A stretch of 8,043 bases of DNA from NCBI GenBank assembly GCA_012800145.1, contig JAAZJW010000175.1, positions 1 through 8,043 on the forward strand, given 5' to 3'. Shown one piece after another: positions 4,762 to 8,043 of this stretch. The stretch comes from Clostridiales bacterium. GTDB lineage: Bacteria; Bacillota; Clostridia; Peptostreptococcales; Natronincolaceae. Made by a program: the position numbers and the translations under genes. Numbering within the stretch: position 1 is the stretch's first letter; each line of letters begins with the position of its first letter. Under the pieces are notes generated by a model. That model ran no database searches. It worked only from the letters and a program-made list of their open reading frames with translations, and had not been told where the DNA came from.

Positions 4762-5721
4762 TTATCTGATAGCCGATACGATACCGCCAATTGGAACGTC
4801 CAGCAATAGACAGGCTGTAATCGCTGATAATGCGTTATAGATATCATGATTCCTCAACAAATTTGATACAATGGGATGTTCAAAGGGTTCTATCCCTATA
4901 CCGGATAGTGTTGTTATGCCCCTTTGCAAACAGTAGTTAAAAGACGTTATAAAACCTATATCGATGCTGGAAGCATTGACTGTGGATTTTGAACCCAATC
5001 CATAAGTAATAACCAATATACTATCGCTATCTTTTAACATGTCCAGAGCATATTTGTCATCATAATTAACCAAGGCAATTTTTCCGGTGCGCAAGTTATC
5101 AAATAACTTCTTTTTAGACTTAACATAGCTGTCGATAGTTTCATGGAAATTAGGATAGTCTTCTTTGATATTCGTGTAGATTGCAACATCAAATTTAATC
5201 CCATGAACCTTTTCATGTTTTAATCTGTATGAAGACACTTCTATGACTACTATTTTTATGTCCTCTTCCGCCATTTTGTTTAAATAAAAATAAATATCTT
5301 CCGTAGCTAAGGTTGCAGGTTTTATCGGATATTTTTTTTCGCCGATTTTAATGTTCAAATTTCCTATCATTCCGCTCTTTACCCCGTAATTATTAACAAT
5401 ATGATGAATCAAATTAGCCGTTCTTATTTTCCCGCTTGTCCCGGTAACACCAACCACAAAAAATTTGTCTGATGGATAATCATAAAATTCGTTACATAAT
5501 TCAGCGAGTATTTTTTTTGTGTTGCCAACCTTTTTTATTATACAATTTTTTTTATGTATATCCCTTTCTGTATAGATAATAATAGCCCCTTTTTGTATAG
5601 CTAAATCAATGAAATTGTTACCGTCCCGATTTTCTTCCCTTATGGCCACAAAAACATAGTCCTTTCTGACTCGCCTAAAGTTTGAAGTTATTCCTCTTAC
5701 TTTTATGCCATCAATTAGCAT
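4762..5721 (-). CDS. Mur ligase-like protein lacking the C-terminal domain
   Basis: This is a 319-residue protein related to MurE (UDP-MurNAc-tripeptide synthetase), which normally has about 480-500 residues. The N-terminal domain is recognisable from GIKVRGITSNFRRVRKDYVF (compare ITSDSR.V.PG..F in MurE). The central domain follows: P-loop GVTGTSGK (91-98) but then IRT instead of TTT; EVSS (161-164); TNIKEDYPNFH (183-193), where MurE has TN...DHLDFH; K..KKLF with the candidate carbamylated lysine near 202; and NHDIYNALSAI near the end. The protein stops at GGIVSAIR, just where the C-terminal amino-acid-binding domain would begin. No remnant of that domain is readable in the next 100 bp in any frame. 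Changes at the P-loop threonine and the catalytic-site His suggest it is not an active ligase. ATG 5721 is chosen because AAGGAG lies 8 nt upstream; an in-frame ATG at 5745 has no SD. It could be a conserved non-catalytic paralogue or a decaying gene. Confidence 0.75.
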   Translation of the reverse strand: MLIDGIKVRGITSNFRRVRKDYVFVAIREENRDGNNFIDLAIQKGAIIIYTERDIHKKNCIIKKVGNTKKILAELCNEFYDYPSDKFFVVGVTGTSGKIRTANLIHHIVNNYGVKSGMIGNLNIKIGEKKYPIKPATLATEDIYFYLNKMAEEDIKIVVIEVSSYRLKHEKVHGIKFDVAIYTNIKEDYPNFHETIDSYVKSKKKLFDNLRTGKIALVNYDDKYALDMLKDSDSILVITYGLGSKSTVNASSIDIGFITSFNYCLQRGITTLSGIGIEPFEHPIVSNLLRNHDIYNALSAITACLLLDVPIGGIVSAIR

Positions 5722-5729
5722 CAATGTAT

Positions 5730-5735
5730 CTCCTT
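5730..5735 (-). promoter_or_regulatory. Ribosome binding site deciding the Mur-like start
   Basis: AAGGAG on the minus strand lies 8 nt before ATG 5721 and inside the longer reading frame that begins at 5745. The upstream ATG has CTGACCTACC before it, which is no SD, so the inner start is preferred. Confidence 0.65.
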
Positions 5736-5803
5736 CCGCTTCCATGGTAGGTCAGAATTAATTTATATTATGTTTTGTATTTCAGGATATAATTATGCAA
5801 ATG

Positions 5804-5827
5804 AAAAGCCCCTCGCTATGCAAGGGG
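5804..5827 (-). terminator. Hairpin terminator abutting the deacetylase stop codon
   Basis: On the minus strand CCCCT (5827-5823) pairs with AGGGG (5813-5809). Beyond one A-C mismatch, two more G-C pairs close a 3-nt loop. The stem is followed by CTTTTCATTT. It begins at the base directly after the TAA (5830-5828) of the deacetylase gene, so it should separate that gene from the Mur-like gene. Confidence 0.65.
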
Positions 5828-6592
5828 TTACTTGCTTTTTTGTCTACCTGTATGGTCAATATAGTAATTTTCCTTATAGATAAGTTCTGATACAGGCACA
5901 ATTTCATAACCTTGACTTTGCAGTTTTTCAAGTACTAAAGGCAAAAATTCACTTACATATTTGGCGTTGTTGTGAAACAGTATTATGGAACCCTTCTTTA
6001 CGTTTCTGGTAATACGGTCAACCACAGGTTGGGTTCCCATCTCCTTCCAATCCAGGGAATCCAGATCCCATTGGATGGTATAATAGCCCAGTTCTTCCGC
6101 CGTATCAATTAACAAATTATTGTAATCGCCAAAGGGTGGCCTAAAAACCACAGGGTCCTTACCGGTTATTGCTTTGATTTTATCCCCGGTAGTTTTAAGT
6201 TCTTTTTCTATTTCTTCCTTGGTTAATCTCGACATATGTGGATGTGTAGTTGAGTGGTTACCTATTTCATGTCCCCTTTCGTGAATTTTTTTCGCCATAT
6301 CCGGATATTTGTCTATCCAAAATGCTACTAAAAAAAATGTAGTCTTTACTTTATATTCATCCAGTGTGTCCAATATATCGTCGCTAAATTCATCACCCCA
6401 AGCAGCATCAAAGCTTATAGCTATTTTTTTATCTTTGGTTTCCACACAATATATAGGTAGCCTTCTTTGGTCCGAAAAAACGCTTACTATACCTTTATTT
6501 TTAACGATTATAGATAAAAAGAATCCAATTAGAACAATCACAATACATATCGCAATTAATACAGATTTTTTCCTCCAGACGTATATTTTCAT
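5828..6592 (-). CDS. Polysaccharide deacetylase, PdaB-like (NodB homology, CE4)
   Basis: The 254-residue protein has an N-terminal signal anchor: positive MKIYVWRKK, then a hydrophobic span about 10-30. The NodB domain (about 55-240) lies outside the membrane. Motif 1 is SFDAAWGD (60-67), where most CE4 enzymes have TFDDGP; the first Asp is kept but the second metal-binding Asp is Ala. Motif 2 is GNHSTTHPHM (111-120), with metal-binding His113 and His117. Motif 3 is RPPFGDYN (141-148), motif 4 WDLDSLDW (165-172), and motif 5 LFHNNA (205-210, His207). The FDAAWG form and the ending PVSELIY-ENYYID match the sporulation-associated PdaB group. In Bacillus, PdaB is needed to maintain spores after late sporulation. 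The expected substrate is N-acetylated glycan of peptidoglycan or cortex. ATG 6592 is preferred: GGGGGGG lies 5 nt before it, whereas ATG 6607 has only an AT tract upstream. Confidence 0.85.
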   Translation of the reverse strand: MKIYVWRKKSVLIAICIVIVLIGFFLSIIVKNKGIVSVFSDQRRLPIYCVETKDKKIAISFDAAWGDEFSDDILDTLDEYKVKTTFFLVAFWIDKYPDMAKKIHERGHEIGNHSTTHPHMSRLTKEEIEKELKTTGDKIKAITGKDPVVFRPPFGDYNNLLIDTAEELGYYTIQWDLDSLDWKEMGTQPVVDRITRNVKKGSIILFHNNAKYVSEFLPLVLEKLQSQGYEIVPVSELIYKENYYIDHTGRQKSK

Positions 6593-6593
6593 T

Positions 6594-6624
6594 TCTTCCC
6601 CCCCCATAAAAAAATTATATTATA
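6594..6624 (-). promoter_or_regulatory. Deacetylase leader: TATAAT boxes and G-run ribosome binding site
   Basis: On the minus strand, two overlapping -10-like boxes (CTATAATATAAT) lie about 20-30 bp before the ATG. No good -35 sits 17 bp upstream of either. The SD is a run of seven G followed by AAGAA and ATG, unusual because it can pair with CCUCC only by including a G-U pair. A sporulation sigma-E-like alternative (GCATAAA, 13 nt, AATAAACT) overlaps the region, so the promoter class is unresolved. Confidence 0.3.
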
Positions 6625-6663
6625 GTTTATTCTTTATAACCTGCTTTATGCATATTTTTAATT

Positions 6664-6670
6664 GGGGGTG
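6664..6670 (+). promoter_or_regulatory. Ribosome binding site deciding a TTG start
   Basis: GGGGGTG lies 6 nt before TTG 6677. The longer frame beginning at TTG 6662 has this G-run inside its second and third codons and no SD of its own, so 6677 is the likely start of the transporter. Confidence 0.6.
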
Positions 6671-6676
6671 TTTTTA

Positions 6677-7606
6677 TTGTTTGAGATTGTCTCTTCTGCG
6701 TCCTTAGGTCTGGGGTTGTTTTTACTCGGCCTCAAATTTTTTACCGAGGGATTAAACCATTTTGTATCTAAAAGATTTAAACATATATTTATTAATCTGA
6801 AAGCACACCCTTTGTTGAGCATCCTGGCAGGTTGTCTGGTTACGGGAATTTTACAATCCAGTAGCGCCACAACCGTTATTTTGATCGGGTTTGTCCAGGC
6901 CAATTTGCTCACACTTCATCAGGCCGTGCCAATCATTATGGGTATTAATATAGGAACCACGATAACATCCCAGTTGATAGCATTTAACATGGGTAAATAC
7001 AGTTTTGTTCTCTTCCCGGCCGGTGTACTGATTAGCCTAATGTCAAAAAATAAAAAAAAACGCTGTATAGGGGAAATATTGATGGGTTTTTCTCTTGTTT
7101 TTATTGGCATTGAACTGTTAACGAAAGGTCTTTCGCCATTAAAAAATATATTGAAATTTCAACAAATTTTAGGACAATTCGGAAACACACCTTTACTCGG
7201 GATCCTGATGGGATTTTTAGCTGTATCTGTTTTACAGAGCAGTAGCACAGGTGTGGCAATTTTACAAACATTAGCCGAAATAGGAACAATATCTATTTAC
7301 CCTGCTGTTTCCATTATGTTGGGAATGAATGTGGGCACCTGTGTAACAGCCGTAATATCCAGCTTACCACTTGGTAAATCCGCCAAACAAACGGCCCTTG
7401 TACATTTTTTCTTTAATGTGGCCGGTTTAATTCTAGTTTTCCCTTTTTTAAACCTATTATGTAAAGTTTCGGTTGATTTATCCCCCTTCAATTTATCAAG
7501 ACAAATTGCCAATGCGCATACGATATTCAATGTTTTCAGCACATTGGTTTTCCTTCCCTTTACAAAGGTTTTTATAAACATAGCAGAGCTGGTCATTAAA
7601 CAATAA
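6677..7606 (+). CDS. Na/Pi cotransporter family protein without PhoU domain
   Basis: The 309-residue, highly hydrophobic protein belongs to the bacterial Na+/phosphate cotransporter (NptA/YjbB, PNaS) family. The two inverted-repeat signatures are present: GILQSSSATTV (57-67, QSSS at 60-63) followed by GINIGTTITS (89-98), and SVLQSSSTGVA (184-194, QSSS at 187-190) followed by GMNVGTCVTA (216-225). The QSSS motifs form the substrate and sodium site in the family. H243-FFFN and H281-TIFN follow in the last third, a family pattern. Many relatives are about 540 residues and carry a C-terminal PhoU-like regulatory domain; this one stops after the transport core, as some family members do. It likely sits in the cytoplasmic membrane and moves phosphate, with direction and ion coupling unproven. 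It is divergent from the deacetylase gene, and no clear promoter or terminator is visible for it. Family assignment is strong. Confidence 0.88.
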   Translation: MFEIVSSASLGLGLFLLGLKFFTEGLNHFVSKRFKHIFINLKAHPLLSILAGCLVTGILQSSSATTVILIGFVQANLLTLHQAVPIIMGINIGTTITSQLIAFNMGKYSFVLFPAGVLISLMSKNKKKRCIGEILMGFSLVFIGIELLTKGLSPLKNILKFQQILGQFGNTPLLGILMGFLAVSVLQSSSTGVAILQTLAEIGTISIYPAVSIMLGMNVGTCVTAVISSLPLGKSAKQTALVHFFFNVAGLILVFPFLNLLCKVSVDLSPFNLSRQIANAHTIFNVFSTLVFLPFTKVFINIAELVIKQ

Positions 7607-7656
7607 AAACAACTTCAAATTTTGGTATAGTTCATTAATCCTTGAAAAAGCTTCTA

Positions 7657-7686
7657 CTATATTCATATTTAAAAACGGTTATACTA
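7657..7686 (+). promoter_or_regulatory. Candidate sigma-G promoter of the spore protein gene
   Basis: CTATA (7657-7661), an 18-nt spacer and TATACTA (7680-7686) match the Bacillus forespore sigma-G pattern GHATR-N18-CATWHTA at 4 of 5 and 6 of 7 positions. Transcription would start near 7693, leaving a leader of about 78 nt. The match is imperfect in AT-rich DNA, but it fits the known control of alpha/beta SASP genes. Confidence 0.45.
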
Positions 7687-7755
7687 TATATGCAATATCG
7701 TCACCTGACCTGAAAGGTTATGGAAGATGTTGCCGGGCCATTATTTAATTCATGT

Positions 7756-7764
7756 GAGGAGGAG
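7756..7764 (+). promoter_or_regulatory. Ribosome binding site of the spore protein gene
   Basis: GAGGAGGAG, with its last base 6 nt before ATG 7771, is a very strong SD. It lies inside a longer in-frame ORF that begins at 7720 and thereby shows that the longer form is not the real protein. Confidence 0.85.
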
Positions 7765-7770
7765 AAACCT

Positions 7771-7974
7771 ATGCCTTCGAGAAATCAGATTATTGTTCCG
7801 GAAGCACGTGAAGCTCTGAATCAAATGAAATTAGAAATTGCCAGAGAACTGGGTATGCCGAATTACGATGAAATTGATAAAGGCGAACTACCATCCAGAC
7901 AAAATGGTTATGTCGGAGGTTTTATGACCAAACGTTTGGTCGAAATGGCCCAGAAACAGATGAGTGAAAAATAA
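7771..7974 (+). CDS. Alpha/beta-type small acid-soluble spore protein
   Basis: The 67-residue protein has the two hallmarks of alpha/beta SASP. KLEIARELG (20-28) corresponds to the conserved segment around the cleavage site of germination protease GPR, with Glu22 before Ile-Ala. SRQNGYVGGFMTKRLVEMAQ (42-61) is the second helix, which binds the DNA minor groove. These proteins coat forespore DNA, shift it toward an A-like form and protect it from UV, heat and chemicals; on germination GPR degrades them as an amino-acid source. The length is typical (about 60-75 residues). MPSRNQIIVPEAREALNQ is an ordinary clostridial N-terminus. The gene is monocistronic as far as visible and probably made in the forespore under sigma-G. 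No Cys or Trp is present, as usual. This gene is the clearest sign that the organism forms endospores. Which ssp paralogue it is cannot be decided. Confidence 0.95.
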   Translation: MPSRNQIIVPEAREALNQMKLEIARELGMPNYDEIDKGELPSRQNGYVGGFMTKRLVEMAQKQMSEK

Positions 7975-7977
7975 CCG

Positions 7978-8004
7978 CATTAATCACTAAACAACATTAA
8001 TCAC
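7978..8004. repeat. Short direct repeat after the spore protein gene
   Basis: CATTAATCAC occurs at 7978-7987 and again at 7995-8004, with a 17-bp period. ACCGA (8003-8007) and TCGGT further on could form a weak hairpin with a long loop. There is no T-run, so this is not a convincing terminator; the rest of the window end shows nothing recognisable. Confidence 0.3.
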
Positions 8005-8043
8005 CGAGTGTACAGCAAAACAATTCGGTAAAAGATTCAGCAA

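Noticed and set aside
6658..6912. Minus-strand ORF opposite the start of the transporter
   Set aside because: It is antisense to a well-supported transporter and has neither SD nor domain.
7720..7770. In-frame N-terminal extension of the spore protein (start at ATG 7720)
   Set aside because: The strong SD at 7756-7764 lies inside it, the extension is unlike any SASP N-terminus, and ATG 7771 gives the expected length.

Overview
The window reads as chromosomal DNA of a low-GC, endospore-forming Firmicute, most likely a member of the Clostridia. The evidence is AT-rich DNA, strong AGGAGG-type ribosome binding sites with TTG as well as ATG starts, an alpha/beta-type small acid-soluble spore protein at the right end, a PdaB-like polysaccharide deacetylase, a short transglycosylase-like membrane protein and a PrsW-type protease. 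I cannot name the species. No rRNA, tRNA, CRISPR array, transposase or phage gene is visible.

Layout, left to right. A plus-strand gene (16-564) encodes a membrane-anchored protein ending in an MltG/YceG-like N-terminal domain without the catalytic part. It converges on a long minus-strand block. Read in the direction of transcription (right to left), that block contains: a PdaB-like deacetylase (6592-5828) closed by a hairpin terminator; a Mur-ligase-like protein without the C-terminal domain (5721-4762); a tandem-OB-fold SSB-like protein (4620-3988) closed by a textbook terminator; a 44-residue membrane peptide (3839-3705); hypoxanthine phosphoribosyltransferase behind a near-consensus sigma-A promoter, followed 16 bp later by a CPBP intramembrane protease, the pair closed by a hairpin terminator; and a flavodoxin-fold NAD(P)H oxidoreductase followed 27 bp later by a PrsW-family protease (1869-586). 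Divergent from the deacetylase, on the plus strand, lie a Na/Pi-cotransporter-family protein (6677-7606) and the spore protein gene (7771-7974).

How the genes fit together. Several products concern the cell or spore envelope (deacetylase, Mur-ligase-like, MltG-like) or sporulation (SASP), and two are multi-membrane proteases of unrelated families. Apart from the hpt-CPBP and oxidoreductase-PrsW pairs there is no tight operon. I do not see a complete novel multi-gene system. The best leads are the truncated Mur-ligase-like protein with an altered P-loop, the mRNA leader of the SSB-like gene (a 9-bp complement to its own ribosome-binding region beside a 14-bp palindrome), the small membrane peptide, and an Asp-to-Asn change in the HPRT active-site region.
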